Positions 10,680 through 22,737 of a stretch of 64,000 bases of DNA are shown piece by piece. The notes under the pieces are model-generated. The model had not been told where the DNA came from and did no database searches. It saw only the letters and a program-made list of their open reading frames with translations. Position numbers and translations under genes: made by a program. Position 1 is the stretch's first letter; each line of letters begins with the position of its first letter. Location: the NCBI GenBank assembly GCA_027922465.2, contig BQMF02000296.1:186001-250000 (forward strand). The letters are read 5' to 3'. The DNA is from Turritopsis dohrnii. Its lineage: Eukaryota; Cnidaria; Hydrozoa; Anthoathecata; Oceaniidae.

Positions 10680-13600
10680 ATGGAAAAACTTATTAGAGTG
10701 AGCAAACAAACTGCTACCGTTTCAACATTAGAGTGGAGCATACTCTTTCCGTTACTTTACCTGGATCAAAGCAAGTGGAAATAGAAAGTCTCTCCGATGC
10801 CTTTTGAATCGCTCCAATAGCATTCCGGTAAAGTGGGAAAATGGTCTGACTAATAAAATTCTTTACCTGAATGATTATACCAATGGAATCTATCCACAAC
10901 AAATATGGTATCTTTAAAGAAAGCTGGGTCTCTATTTAAGCAATAGGCGTGCAGGTTGCAAGCGTTATCATAAATGATTACAGATGGTGCTGACAAATAA
11001 ATATACAAAATCACAATAATAATAATAGCACGCACACATTTAAATGCTCTCGAACCAAAGATTAAATAGATAAAAGTACTTATTCACCTTTCTTAAATCG
11101 AGTTCTGTAAATTGTGAAAGGAACATTGACAGATTCTGATGACTCCATGGCTTCAAAACCATAGCATACTCCTAAATAATAACCAAGAGTAAATATTTAT
11201 AAAAAAGTACAAACTAATGATAATGATCAATAAAAAATATTTAAATTCCAATGTATGAATGAGTAGATTTAAGTTCGCTAACCATGGATGCAGTACACTG
11301 TAAATATCCCGGAAGTTAAATGTTTGTGACTTGTATATTTCTTAGAACATAGTTTTTCTTCTTTGTTCTTATCCATAGCAAAATTTCCACGGCGTCTTAC
11401 CATAGGTAAAGATGGAAAAAAAGATAGGAAGTGGCTTTCTAGATTGCATACATTATCAGGAATGTTATTAACTGGAAATGTTCGCCGAGAAATTCCGATA
11501 AGGTAATAAACAACTGGTTTCCATTCCAACGGTAAACGAAGACTGTCAATGCTCACAAGAAGTTTATAAAACATAGGAAGTCTTCGATATAATTCGGACA
11601 TTCTGGAGGACTGGGTTTTAAAACCTGTTTGGACATCTTCCAAGAATATTAAAATTGTCGTCAGAACATGGAAGGTAAGAACAAACTGGTGATGATGAAC
11701 CAAGGCATTTGAAAAACATCAAAATACCAACAGGAATAGCTCCTTTGTATTTGTCTGCTGTCCAAAGAAAGGCTTCATGAATTTCAGGATAGTGTGATAA
11801 ATCCTGACTTATCTTTTGCGATGTTTTCTGGGGAGAATTACACCATTGCGTCAAGCGCCTTCTAACGTCTAGTGAATTTATCGCCACCCTCATTTTATGT
11901 TCTCTATAGAAGAATTGTTCCAATAACATCGAAATGAATGTACAGATACGCGCGTACGTTTTGTGAGTTTTGTATTTCAAACCAAATTACTTACGACATT
12001 CGAGGAATTACAGTTAACGTTTCGGATAGGCTCTTGTCTTTGAATGCAGCATGCGCAAATTTTCTTTGGAATCCTAAGCTGGTTGCATCGCAAACAACAA
12101 TACTTGGTTCTCTTCCGCAAAGGCTGCATTGGAAACCCACCGAAAAATCGATATCCAGCAGGCTGATAAAAGAATACCACGACATTCGCCAATTATCGTA
12201 ATTGAAAGAGCTAGAAGGTAGTTCAATACCACACAAATCTTTCTGTCTGTTCTTCCAAACCTTGTAGTATCCAACAAGAGTCACGCTAAAAGTTAAATCA
12301 GTTAGTTGAAAATTATAAAATGCAGCCATGTATCATTCTTAACAAAAAAACAAGTTTTTAAAATTAATATACCCTTTTCGAAACAAAAGATACTAATTCA
12401 CAAGAGAAATTACCCATTGCCCATTAGAAAGTGATGTAAGTAATCTCGAAGCATTAAATGAGTAATGCATATATTTTCGAGATGTAATATTGCCTGTACA
12501 AAACCATCAAATATTGTTGTTGCCTCGCAACTGTCCCTTTTGCAAGCATGTTTGTACACTGAAATGAAGAGATTCAGAATTTATATGCAGTTTTATACAG
12601 TTTGTTTCATAACAAACAATACACCAAAATAAACAATTCGGCTTAGCATTATATTATAATGATATAACGTTCACTTACCAATACATTTATGTACTTCATT
12701 CATGGTGACCAGTTCGGTAACTTTAGAATCAACGTGATTCTCTTCATCAATGAGGTGACCACCAGGATCAGTGCATGGTTCCAAAAACAAGTCACCATTA
12801 AGCACTAAGTAATTCTCATTGGAAATAGTGGTGAAATTTTTGTTCGTCGTTGTAAAGCGTAAAGCATCTTTGTACTTACCATTTGGTGTGAATGGTATTT
12901 TATTGACAGAAATTTTATTTGATTTTCTTTTAGTTCTTGGCCCATAACTGATTGTCTCAAAAAACTCAGAAACACATGCAGGTGTTGCAGACTCGGAAAG
13001 ATCGAACTTTTTAATTGATCTTAAGTGCATACAATTATTCACTGAGCAAGTAAAACATTTTAATCCTGCGAAGTCAGTACCCACCACACCAACGATTTTA
13101 TCTACTATGATAACCAGTTTACTTGTATCAAAAGATAAATTGCATATTAATGGCTAAAAAAGAATTGACGCATAACGATATAGGTGTACTAGCAAAGTAC
13201 TACTAGTTCAATTTTATTACACATACACATTCTGTATCTTTGCTGAAACTTTCAACAGACTCTGATTTTTCTTCAAAATAAACTAAACAGAAATTCAAGA
13301 AAATTTCACATTAATTTTATTAACTTGTTTACTTCATTTTTAGACACAAGATGTGATTTGAAGTTGAGATACTGTAGATTCAAATACATTGAGTTAGAGA
13401 AAAACAAACAAGATTTTACAATCAATGATATCAGAACCAATTTCTTTAATGACTTGAACATGGAGACACTGATCATTCCCTACAAACAGTTTAAACCGTA
13501 ATAATTAAAACTTTCTTAGAGAGATAAGCAAAAAGTAATTGAGGTTTCAGTTAATTGTATCATACTTTGATATGGTTCTGAGACAGTATTAGGTAGATTT

Positions 13601-14232
13601 TTGAGAAACTCTTGTCTTTCAATGTCACAAGAGCATGATCGAACACACTGGATACCATCACTTATTGTACCATCTGAAACCATTTCAAGATCAAATCAAT
13701 GCTCCAATGAAATGACAATTCGATTAAACTAAGAATTTTACAAGTTATTATGACAATGAAATAATTCAATAATGTAAATGAAGAAATAGTTTGTTATTAT
13801 TGTAAATGTATTTACCATCAGCTCTTTTCTTTCTTCATTGTAATCAGGAAGAATTATAACTGATCGATCTCCATAGACATCATGGTATCCACCTGCTTTA
13901 ACCAACTCTAGCCCATAAACCTTGATATCAGGCAATACCTACAAAATGAAATTTCAAATAATTGCTTAAACCATAACATTTTCTATATTAACATAAATTC
14001 CTTTACATATGATCCTGTATTGTCTTCAGGATAAATTGATCCCTGTTTGGCTATGTCAGCCTGAACTGATACCACACTATCACATTCCTCACTAGTGTTG
14101 TCAAGAAATGATGGAGGAACATCTTCTGTAGCCTTTTTCCCAGAATTCTGAGGCTTCATCCTGTGTTTGACAGCTCGCTTTGGTACCACTGGTGCTGCAT
14201 GCAATTTCTTTGGAATTCTGAATTTAGGCATT
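10680..14232 (-). CDS. KDZ-type (Zisupton-like) transposase gene, about 14 exons
   Basis: Exons by splice sites: 14232-14007 (ATG, MPKFRIPKKLHAAPVV), 13938-13816, 13673-13566, 13479-13430, 13371-13333, 13282-13227, 13153-12679, 12558-12414, 12285-11995, about 11903-11733, about 11626-11283, 11171-11088, 10989-10867 and about 10776-10680. KDZ landmarks appear in order: a Cys/His cluster (KCFTCSVNNCMHLRSI, SWIM-like) in exon 7; CSLCGREPSIVVCDATSLGF in exon 9; CYGFEAMESSESVNVPF in exon 12; and IIYDNACNLHAYCLNRDP...FFKDT...VDRFHW in exon 13. The last is the hallmark of KDZ transposases, and its Asp is likely catalytic. The exon 10/11 join is uncertain (donor near 11733 or a frameshift near 11620), and the 3' end is unclear. 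It could be a live element, a decaying one or a domesticated gene. I did not find its terminal repeats. Confidence 0.7.
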
Positions 14233-16672
14233 TCCTTGTTGACCACAAATTATAAGCAAAAACACTGAACTAAAAAAAGAGTTAGATGTTGTGCTTCATA
14301 AATGACAGTGATCAAATTACTTCCAATAAACTGGGTTTTGAAAATCTTTCAATTCAATGCATTAACAGGATTTTGGGTGAAGTGACACTCATTCAATATA
14401 CATGTACTTTCACTTAAACCATGTACATGTATATACATAAATCCATATAAACACTTCAGCTCAAAGTGAAATATCTGGAATATCTACAGACTGAAGACTG
14501 CATTTTTGATATTGGGTTGCTCAAAGCAAAATGTTTTATATTCAATATATATCTAAAATTTTTTGATACTCATATTCGTAGTTAATATTTTGATGTTTCC
14601 TATTTTCCATGTTGTTTGAACTTTCAAACATTTATACGTAAACATTTAAAAACAAAAAAGGGAATATAAAATAGAAATATTAGCAAGGGAGCAATTCCAT
14701 AAATAATATTAAATAGTATGACGCATGTGGTGGAACGATTTAAGTAAGACATAAAAACAACAGCATTTTAACACAAGCTTTGGAGATTTACTCTGATTTG
14801 TCAGAATATTTTTTTAAACTATAAAAATCCTGTTTTATTATATCCATTATAAAGTTTTCTCATTTTTCTTAATCATAATAAAAGTTTTCAGGATATAAAT
14901 AATTATAATACACATTTATAGCATTTTCAGAAAGCATAAAACCTTTCTTACGAACAACTTTTTTCAAGAAGTGGAAGCGAGAATATAAAAATTTAAACTC
15001 CATGTATATATATAACTGGGAAACATTTGTGTAACATTCTCTTTATACAGCTTTTGACGTACATAACAAGTTAATATATATATCACATTCAAACTGTTGC
15101 AATGGAATTTAAAGTTCATAACCAATGTTTTGGATATCTTAGTAATCATAAAATTTATAGCTGCTAATAAAATTTCACATTATTCAGGCAATTTCTCGAT
15201 TTGCTGGGAATTTTAATAAAAGTAGGAGCTTCAACCAATATTCCTGAAAATGCTATATATACTAATTCCATGGTCTCAAGTTTTTGAATTTTCACTAGGA
15301 TAAATCAGATCCATGGTTTTCATCCAACTTTCTTAAAAGAAAATAAAATAAAATCTTGAGAAGATCATTTGAATTGAATTGAATTGAATTGAAAATATTT
15401 ATATATTCATTTCACAAGAAGCAGACAACCTTCATAGCAGAGCTAAACAGAGGAGGTTGCCACCAAAACAGAAAAATTATAATTTCTAGAAATATAAGAA
15501 ACACCAAAAGAAAAAAATACATTTTCTATAAATAAAAACAAACAAACGAAAAAACAAGTTCTGAGATAATAACATAAATATGACATTCACTTATCTGCTA
15601 AAAAAAATTTAAGGAAATTATATACTAGGTGAAACTTCAACAATTAAGATAGGAGTCAAGATATGAGAGATTTAAGTCTTGAGTACCTCATTTCTGTTAG
15701 ATTAGTGTTGGAATTACAGAGCTGGATATTGTTCGACTATTGAGTGGCAAGTCTCCTTCAGGAATTAGTCCAAATTGTGTGTGTCTTGTAGCACTTAAGT
15801 TTAAGAAGGAAGCCCCAAACAAGAGTCCTGGTTCCAAAACAGTTATGTTAACCATTTTGTTAACATATGGGCAGCAATTTTACATATTGTTAATGAAATT
15901 TAAAAGGAATTTAGAGCCATACAAAAACATAAAAACCCAATTCTTTTTATTTTTTAAGGCTGTTTTTATCAAGAAAACCTGCTGTGGGTGCTGTTTGTGT
16001 TTAATTTTGTTTTGTGAAAATGCAGCTGATAGAAAGTTGCCAATACTTGAGACATGAGCATCAATCTCAAAAAGTATATAAAAATTACATTAGGAAAGTC
16101 CAAACCGAAAGAGGAGAAACTACATATTTTGGAAATCCAAAAGGGGCGAATATTCAATAATATTCAGTGTGTATATATATACATAAGTTTATTTACGTGG
16201 AATTTTGGGGCACTTAAGGCTTAACAACCCTAGCCTATTTATTAAGCTGCGCTAAATAATAAATTGCTAGTGGTTCTTCAGAAAAGTAACTAAAAGTACT
16301 CACTAGCCCCTCCAAGAAAGCAATATAAAATGAATTACTTGCAACGGTCACTATCGCAAATTCAACATCATTATACGTTACAGAATCTCTCAAAAAGGCT
16401 TGTTATGTACATGCATCTAAAATTAAGAAACAACTGTAGCTATTTATTTGAGTTCCAGAGCGGCCAGGAGAGGAAGGAATGATAAAACGTGAGAAAACAC
16501 ATCACATCTGTACCGCCATTATGAAAATACATTCACGAGTGACATCAAAACAAAGACGACATACAGATATCCACCTTGCAATTTGCCGTTCTGCCTTGGT
16601 TTTCGACTTTGGTTTTTAGAGAGATTCCGACTGATTTTATACCTCCTTTTGAAGGCAAGATCAGCCAAAAAT
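14233..16672. other. Non-coding stretch, possible LINE tail
   Basis: No credible exons. A GAATT microsatellite at 15371-15392 is followed by a CAGAGCTAA...GAGG...GCCACC segment and A-rich sequence. This is similar in plan to 4170-4330 and may be a reversed LINE 3' end. Otherwise AT-rich. Confidence 0.4.
15371..15392. repeat. (GAATT)n microsatellite
   Basis: Four full tandem copies of GAATT plus a partial copy, next to the LINE-tail-like sequence. Confidence 0.9.
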
Positions 16673-17103
16673 CAGTGCATTAAACAAAATTATTGAAAGA
16701 AAAATTTAGAGTTAAAATATATACAAAAATAAAATGTATGGTTAGCAAAATTTCGGATATCCAAGCTGTGCTTCAAAATCCTTGTCGTTCACTTCACTAA
16801 AACAGCACAAAAGTAACGCGAAAAATGTCTAAGCAATTTTAGCATATGATCTTCCTAAATAACATAGTATAATATAATAATAAATTAGGAAAGAGAAAAA
16901 AATTCTGTCTCCCACTTACAGTACCATGTTTTGAAACGGGAAAAAAGCAAAATCAGCTAATAATTGTATTCCACCGTGTAACGTCAACACGAAAGTCGGA
17001 GGATGAAGATGATGATGATGAACAAAATCGGAAACTGACATTCGCCTATCTCGTGAAACTACTATGCCTCCTCGCTCGCTTACGCTCGCTGCGGGGGCAA
17101 TTA
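16673..17103. repeat. Dispersed repeat, copy 1 (second copy 32721-33186)
   Basis: About 430 bases are nearly identical to 32721-33186 in the same orientation, from GCCAAAAAT to a GC-rich end reading CTCGCTTACGCTCGC then GGGGGCAATTA. An internal GAT triplet run is short here and longer in copy 2. The end lacks an obvious TIR or CTRR terminus. The class is unknown. Confidence 0.8.
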
Positions 17104-17368
17104 TGTACTATGTCATTTACGAAAGGAACGACAAAGATTTTGAAGCACAGCTTGAAATCCGAAATTTTACCAACCATGCATTTTACTTTTGGTTTAGCTC
17201 TAAATCTTTCATTCCATAAATTTTACTCAATTTTTGGGGGATCCTTCTTTAAAGAGATTTTAGAAGAAATGTAATTGGATTTCTGATGTAAGAAAGCCAT
17301 ATAACAAATTGTTGTTCTTTGTGTTTTTCTTCTTTAACTGTCCAAACTGTAATGGGTTGAGTATCAAG

Positions 17369-17434
17369 CATACATTCCAAAACGTGTATCTATTATTTAA
17401 GGTCTAGTCTACAAGAAAATAAGAACATTACACA
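17369..17434 (-). repeat. LTR remnant, 3' side of the gypsy element
   Basis: About 66 bases match 22627-22693 in direct orientation with only a few differences. On the minus strand both copies start with TGTGTAATGTTCTT, consistent with the TG start of an LTR. The match fades after about 70 bases, so the full LTR is not defined. Confidence 0.5.
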
Positions 17435-17586
17435 TGCACAAAACTTGTACACAAAGAACGAACAAAGGAACAAACAAACAATGAACGAACACACAAAATA
17501 CAAAATTTTTTTTCTTTGCATCCAAACAGCATAACGTCCGTCAGTGTCCATTAAGTTGCATAGTCCCGAAACCGCACTGGTAGGCG

Positions 17587-18384
17587 CTATGTTCTTAATG
17601 ACTGGCACAGTCGTGGAGCCGTAGGTGATGGTCTTTTTGCGGTGTTCCTCTGTGCATCTTCAACAGTAGAACGGGAAGTGATTGGTGATGGGAGTACTGT
17701 ATTTGTGTGCACAGTTGGCATAGCTTCTGTGTGGGCGTTAGCTGTTGTCATACTCGGATTTTCTGTTTCATGGTCACCAGGATCCCTCCTGGGTATGTCA
17801 CTGGGTGTCTCCAACATCTCTGAGTTGTTGGTCTTGTCATTGCTGTAGACGACCTTGAACTTCTGTACTTCACGTCTTAGCGTCTTCTCTCCTCTTTCCG
17901 CCGTAATCTGGTGTCCCGACACATCTATAACTGTGTATGGTCGTGGGTCATATTGAGGTTTCGATTTAGTTGCGTTTTGTCGTAGCAAGACTTCGTCTGA
18001 GATGTGGATGGCAAATGGTTTCACATTAGCCTTCCTGTCTTTGATTTCTTTCTACTTCAGTTTCTCTTCTGTGTCATTTTGGCGCGCTTGCTGAACCACG
18101 TCTCTAATATCTGGTGTGAAAGCTGCTTCCAAAAAGCAATTCAGCAGGGGCATAACCTGACGTAGGGTGAGATGTGGCGCGGTATCTAGAGGTATGTCGA
18201 AATTTGTGTATACCTTCATAAACGCTTCCACGAGACCATTCGCTTCGGGGTCTTCCGCACTGTAAATCGGTTGATGGTCTATTCCCGCCCATCTGAAATA
18301 CTTCTGAAGGAGATGGTGCTCTTTTCCGTTAAATGGTGGACCATTGTCTGTTTTCAGTTTTTTGCAATAGCTGTGCCGGACAAA
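17587..18384 (-). pseudogene. Gypsy integrase, C-terminal half
   Basis: Contains the TDNGPPFNG motif (second catalytic Asp), then EANGLVEAF (catalytic Glu) and a GYAPAELLFG segment, followed by a chromodomain-like basic tail. The frame shifts between the Glu motif and GYAPAELLFG. An in-frame stop lies near 18050, so the protein cannot be made. It continues the integrase begun at 20551-19820 and is separated from it by the Helitron pair. Confidence 0.8.
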
Positions 18385-18958
18385 TCTATATATTAATAGC
18401 CGATTCTCTGTTTGTTTGTTTGTAAGTCACGCAAAATGGTAGATTGAGTTGTGAGCGAAATTATTTAATGATGTGTCATTAAACAAAATGTTTTTTGCTT
18501 TTCTTTTAATAATTTAATTTCTTTTATTCGTTAAACGCTTCTGATCAAACGTTTCTTTTGTTCAGTTGATTCATTTAGCACGTGCCTTTTTTCTCTCCTC
18601 CAGTGTGAACTTTTTAAGAAGAGAAACCATTTTCGCCCTGTTTGATAGCACCCATGCTAGAGCGCGTAACTTTTTTAAAACAAAAGTTAATAAAAAGTTG
18701 AAGTTTTTCTTCCTACGTTTTGAGTGTATTGTTGTACTGATCAACGATTGGTTTTAAAAAATAAATAAGTAACACATAATGAAAAGCCTGAAAAATAGTT
18801 AATGTGACACTAATGTAACACTGACTGCACACCAGAGGTTGTGACTTCGAATCTTTTCCAAGTTGCATGAGCCGTTTATAAGGAAATTTGACGTTTATTG
18901 ATACAGTGATGCAGAGCTGGGAAACATGGGCGTCGAGCGACGCTGCCTTGGCGGCTAG
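18385..18958 (+). mobile_element. Helitron, first unit of a tandem dimer
   Basis: Begins TCTATATATTAATAG directly after host A, and ends in a GC hairpin followed by CTAG. The 5' TC, 3' CTRR, preceding hairpin and absence of target duplication are the Helitron signature. There is no Rep/helicase ORF, so it is non-autonomous. Internal parts match unit 2, including GTAAGTCACGCAAAATGG and AGAGGTTGTGACTTCGAATC. Confidence 0.8.
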
Positions 18959-19819
18959 CCTATATATTAATAGACGATTCTCCGTCTGTCTGTCTGTTTG
19001 TTTGTTTGTTTGTTTGTAAGTCACGCAAAATGGTAGATTGAGTTGTGAGCAAAATTATTTCTTTTTTTGTGTGCGACGTGAGTTCGAATCAAATACATTG
19101 CAACCCCCAATCGAACGTGACTGTTTTGGTTGATGAACTAATAGGAATAACGTTTTGTTTTTATTCTTATTGTTAGTTTTATATTCCACGTTGACTTGGC
19201 TTTGAAAACAATACACCAACTAAATACAAAGAAACTAACTGATTAAACATTTTGGACAAAAAGCAGCAGTGGCAGAACGTGTCAGTATGTGCGGTTTGCC
19301 AGTGTATCCTAACGCTTGCCTGACTGTCTGAGACGGGTGAATTTTTTTTCGAGCAATCAAAATGTTTAAAAACCGATAGGTAAAAAAAGAGTATCACGAA
19401 ACAAAATATTTTTTTGCTTTTCTTTTGATAATTTAATTTCTTTTCTTTAATTGTTATGCGCTTCAGATCGAACTTTTTTTTATTCACTTTATTCATTTAG
19501 CACGTGCCTTTTTTCTATTCTCCTGTTTGATCTTTTTAAGAAGAGAAACCATTTCCCCCTTACGTTTGATAGCACCCATGTTAGAGCGCGTAACTTTTTT
19601 GAAAGAAAAGCTAATAAAAAGTTGAAGTTTTCTCTCTCTACGTTTTGAGTGTATTGTTACACTGATAAAAAATTGGTTTTACCAGAGGTTGTGACTTCGA
19701 ATCTGCTTCTGGTTGAACACAAGTTGTACGAGCCGCTTATAAGGAAATTTGACGTTTATTGATACAGTGATACAGAGCAGGTGGACATGGGCGGTGAGCG
19801 ACGCCGCCTTGGCGGCTAG
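18959..19819 (+). mobile_element. Helitron, second unit of a tandem dimer
   Basis: Starts immediately after the CTAG of unit 1, with CCTATATATTAATAG (first base changed from the usual TC). Ends GCCGCCTTGGCGGCTAG, a perfect 6-bp-stem hairpin plus CTAG, followed by host T. It carries about 320 extra bases relative to unit 1 near 19060-19380. Head-to-tail joining fits rolling-circle transposition. Confidence 0.8.
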
Positions 19820-20551
19820 TATACTGTCAAAAGCTTCAATATTCTCCTCAGATCCAGTACCTCTCACAGCCCCTACCTCAGGGTAGCGTGACAATTCATC
19901 GATCGCGATTAAAAGAAAATTTCCGTCAGACGTAGGAACGCGGTGGTCAGCTGCAAGGTTCTTCCATAATTCGTCGCGTAGCCACGTAGCCACTTGACAT
20001 GCTAGGCAACTTTGTGTGATTGCACTTATTTCTTTATCCATCTTGGGGTACCACAGCCTGGTTCTAATAAAACGCTTCATCGCGTTCTCCCCAGGATGGC
20101 CTTCATGAGCTAAATCTAGTAGTTGTCTTCGGATGTTCATACCACCTGGTTTCTCAGGGACATCGGGTGGGACAATCTTGTCACCTCTCAATACCAAGCC
20201 ATCAACGACAGAAAGCTCTTGGAAGATCCTCTTATTAATGTCACTGCCTTTTGGTGGTTCTTTTTCTCCACGGTTGATGGCCATTATCAATTGTTGGTAC
20301 ACATCATCGTTTGCCGCTGCCTGGACCAACAGTTCGATTGTCGATAAATTTGGAGAATTGCCTAAGTTTATCATCTTACGAATGTAGATTTCATCACCCA
20401 CATCGAATCCCAGTCGTAATTGGTCCTCTTGGGGCAGATGGTCTATTGAATTGGCATGTCTGCTGCCATAATCACATGGCATATTGTTTCCTTTAAATAT
20501 TTCATTTGGAACTGTAGATCTTGTATTTTGTTCCTGTGATTTTCTATTCAT
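19820..20551 (-). pseudogene. Gypsy RNase H-integrase linker, H2C2 finger and start of integrase core
   Basis: A long open frame carries a NMPCDYGSRHA linker, then an H2C2 zinc finger (HEGHPG...CLACQ), and the first core Asp in LLIAIDELSRYPEV. The gypsy coding stops at 19820, where the Helitron begins; beyond that the frame reads into repeat sequence. The finger residues are intact. Confidence 0.85.
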
Positions 20552-20559
20552 TTGGACGT

Positions 20560-21098
20560 GGGTTTATTCTTCTTATTGTAAATTGATAACAATTGTTAGG
20601 GTTAACAATCTGTCCAGCCGGTATACATCAGCCCTACTAGGTAGTATCGGAACTGTTCGGCACTCCATGGCAGTGACAGGCTTTCCCTTTCAATTGGGCT
20701 GTATCGTGCCCACGTGTCTTTTCCATGTTGGTGATAACCTGTTTCTTGGTAAATGCTGCACTGTATACCGTATTCAGATGCATCTCTGAACTACATGGGT
20801 GGGTCTTCCAGGGACGTATGGCTAGGGTGTGGCTGGATTATCTAGGGCTTGCATGAATAGTATATAGGCTTCCTCCTCTTTCTTTCCCACATGAAGCGCT
20901 GGTTCTTTTTCAGTAGGTTTCGAAGTGGTGCTGTTACCTCTTCATATGTAAGGCCGCAATTGTTATCAAAGGCGAACTTTGCGTTGAACTGGCATGCCAT
21001 AAGTAATGATCTCACTTCCTTGGTGTTGCTTGGTCGTCCTGCTTCTTTAATATTAGTAATTTTACATCTGTCCGCCGTCACACCTTCAGAGTGGAATA
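20560..21098 (-). pseudogene. Gypsy RT thumb and RNase H remnant
   Basis: 21098-20842 encodes EGVTADRCKITNIKEAGRPS then EVRSLLMACQFN and APLRNLLKKN, the RT connection segment of Ty3/gypsy. Downstream, DASEYGIQCSIYQE and an ERESL...EQFRYYLVG stretch mark RNase H, with its Asp in DASEYG. Frames are broken between these blocks. The first 29 or so bases of the open frame beyond 21098 belong to the inserted MITE. Confidence 0.75.
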
Positions 21099-21330
21099 GA
21101 CCTTTCCCGAATTTCTGTTTAAACACCGTGTTATATCCTAGCCTCTAAGTTTCACCTCTTTTTCAAACTCTTAATCACTTCTAATTATTCCACTGGGGAA
21201 CTGAAAGAACGAGTAATTATTAGTTACTGAAAACATTATGAAATTACAAAACAATAAAAAACATAGAAACGAGGCTAAACTTGATAACTATGCATTAACT
21301 TGGTATTTAAACAGAAATTCGGGAAAGGTG
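21099..21330. mobile_element. 232-bp MITE, copy 1
   Basis: TA at 21097-21098 and 21331-21332. Terminal inverted repeats start GACCTTTCCCGAATTTCTG (right end CACCTTTCCC...) and run for about 25 bases perfectly, with further internal complementarity. Nearly identical to 56567-56799. Inserted in the gypsy RT. No ORF. Confidence 0.85.
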
Positions 21331-21905
21331 TATTCCTTTCCGAACCAGTTCCGAATGTCGATTTGGACGGCTTGAGCACAATTCCCATTTTTGCACACCT
21401 CTGGAGCATAGATTTGAGGTTCTCGTAGTGTTCCTAGTAGTCGTTGCCGTACACAAGAATGTTGTCATGGAGATTCATAACTCCACTGTGGAAAATTCCA
21501 CTCGAAGCTGTTGGTCCGAAGTACAGTCTCTCTATGCGGTTCTTCGTGCGTCTGGAACACACTTTTGTTCTTTGATTCTTCATCTAGTTTGAGCTGGTGG
21601 AACCCCCAGCCCATGTCAACCTCGTTAAAAACTTTTGCCTCTTTCAGATCGTGGTGAATCCCCTGTGGTGTTTGTACATGGAATTTGTTCCTTTTCATGC
21701 CTGGGTTTCTTGGGGTGTTGTCTATGTTCATTCTAATATGGCTGCTCTTTCTGTCTGTTATCACGACGTTCTTCACGCAGTCATAATTTCTTCTTGGATC
21801 TACATCAATAACCACACCTTCCTTTCGTAAAAAGTCTAGTAATTTCAGCTTGATAGTGTACCAGGCACATTTCTGAATTTTGGTTGTTTGGGTATAAATT
21901 GTGGT
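21331..21905 (-). pseudogene. Gypsy reverse transcriptase fingers and palm remnant
   Basis: Contains IHHDLKEAKVFNEVDMGWGF and HQLKLDEESKN (RT motif A, catalytic Asp) and, on the far side of frameshifts, NILVYGND then a NLKSMLQRCAKMGIVLKPSK stretch. The usual DD pair before ILVYG reads HDN here, so the active site is damaged, and a stop follows. Upstream sequence to 21905 is N-terminal RT with stops. Confidence 0.75.
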
Positions 21906-21985
21906 GTGTACTCAAGGAGTACTGGAGAGACTTTTATACATCCCACTTTTTCGTCATCAAGGACTGAAATAGTATATTTAGCTAC

Positions 21986-22608
21986 AGTGTGTTTCGTAAT
22001 GTTGGAAATGGAAATTTTAAAGTTGTTTTTTTAAATGAATATACCGAATTTCAAAATAATTTTTACATCAATGAAAGGCCAGTTTCAAGCTCTTTCGGAT
22101 AGTATATTTTTGTGAAAAATGAAAAAGTGGGTTTTGATAAAATAAGGAAAATGTCATCGAAAAATGTAATTAAGTTTTTAATGGTCGATTAACACGTAGT
22201 ATAATTATATCGTGCTTATTGTTTCAAAACACTGAATCCATTCAAATTTTTTATTAGTTTTATGTTTGCGCTGAGACCCCCAAATTGATATTTTAAAACA
22301 TAAAAGTTTAACGTTTTTCGTGAACACACAGCTTAAATTTGTTTATTGTTTTCCAAATTGCTGTCATTGTTTCAAAAGATTTTTTCTTTTCATTCACATC
22401 TTAATCGAGCATTAAAAATTTAATTACATTTTTCCAAGACATTTTTCTTATTTTTTCAAAAACCACTTTTTCATTTTTCACAAAAACATACTATCCCAAA
22501 GAACTTCAAAATGGCTTTCCAACGGTGTAAAACTTAATTTGAAATTCGGTATATTCATTCAAAAAAACAGTTTTAAAATTTCCATTTCCAACATTACGAA
22601 ACACACTG
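21986..22608. mobile_element. 623-bp foldback MITE with near full-length arms
   Basis: TA at 21984-21985 and 22609-22610. Ends read CAGTGTGTTTCGTAATG in inverted orientation. Complementarity continues inward for well over 200 bases per arm with moderate mismatches, so the whole element can fold into one long hairpin. Inserted between the gypsy RT and its LTR piece. No coding frame. Confidence 0.85.
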
Positions 22609-22626
22609 TATATGTCAGTATTAATA

Positions 22627-22693
22627 CATCCATTCCAAAACGTGTATCTATTATTTAAAGGTCTAGTCTACAAGAAAACAAGAACATTACACA
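22627..22693 (-). repeat. LTR remnant, 5' side of the gypsy element
   Basis: Direct match to 17369-17434 (see that entry). It is separated from the RT by the foldback MITE and by apparent deletion of gag. Confidence 0.5.
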
Positions 22694-22737
22694 ATCCTAG
22701 TGTGATTATAATCAATAGAACCTTTCTATATTTCACG

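Larger units (their letters stand above)
17369..22693 (-). mobile_element. Decayed Ty3/gypsy LTR retrotransposon with nested insertions
   Basis: Read on the minus strand from high to low coordinates: LTR piece (22627-22693), RT (21331-21905), RT/RNase H (20560-21098), linker and integrase (20551-19820 and 18384-17587), LTR piece (17369-17434). This is the Ty3/gypsy order. No gag or protease is seen, so the 5' coding part is deleted. A Helitron dimer (18385-19819), a 232-bp MITE (21099-21330) and a 623-bp MITE (21986-22608) are inserted. Stops, frameshifts and a damaged RT active site show it is dead. Confidence 0.8.

Noticed and set aside
19179..19496. 105-codon frame on the minus strand
   Set aside because: Falls within Helitron unit 2 in T/A-rich repeat sequence; not coding by composition.
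20123..20789. Plus-strand frames over the gypsy integrase and RNase H
   Set aside because: Antisense to recognisable minus-strand RNase H, H2C2 and integrase sequence.
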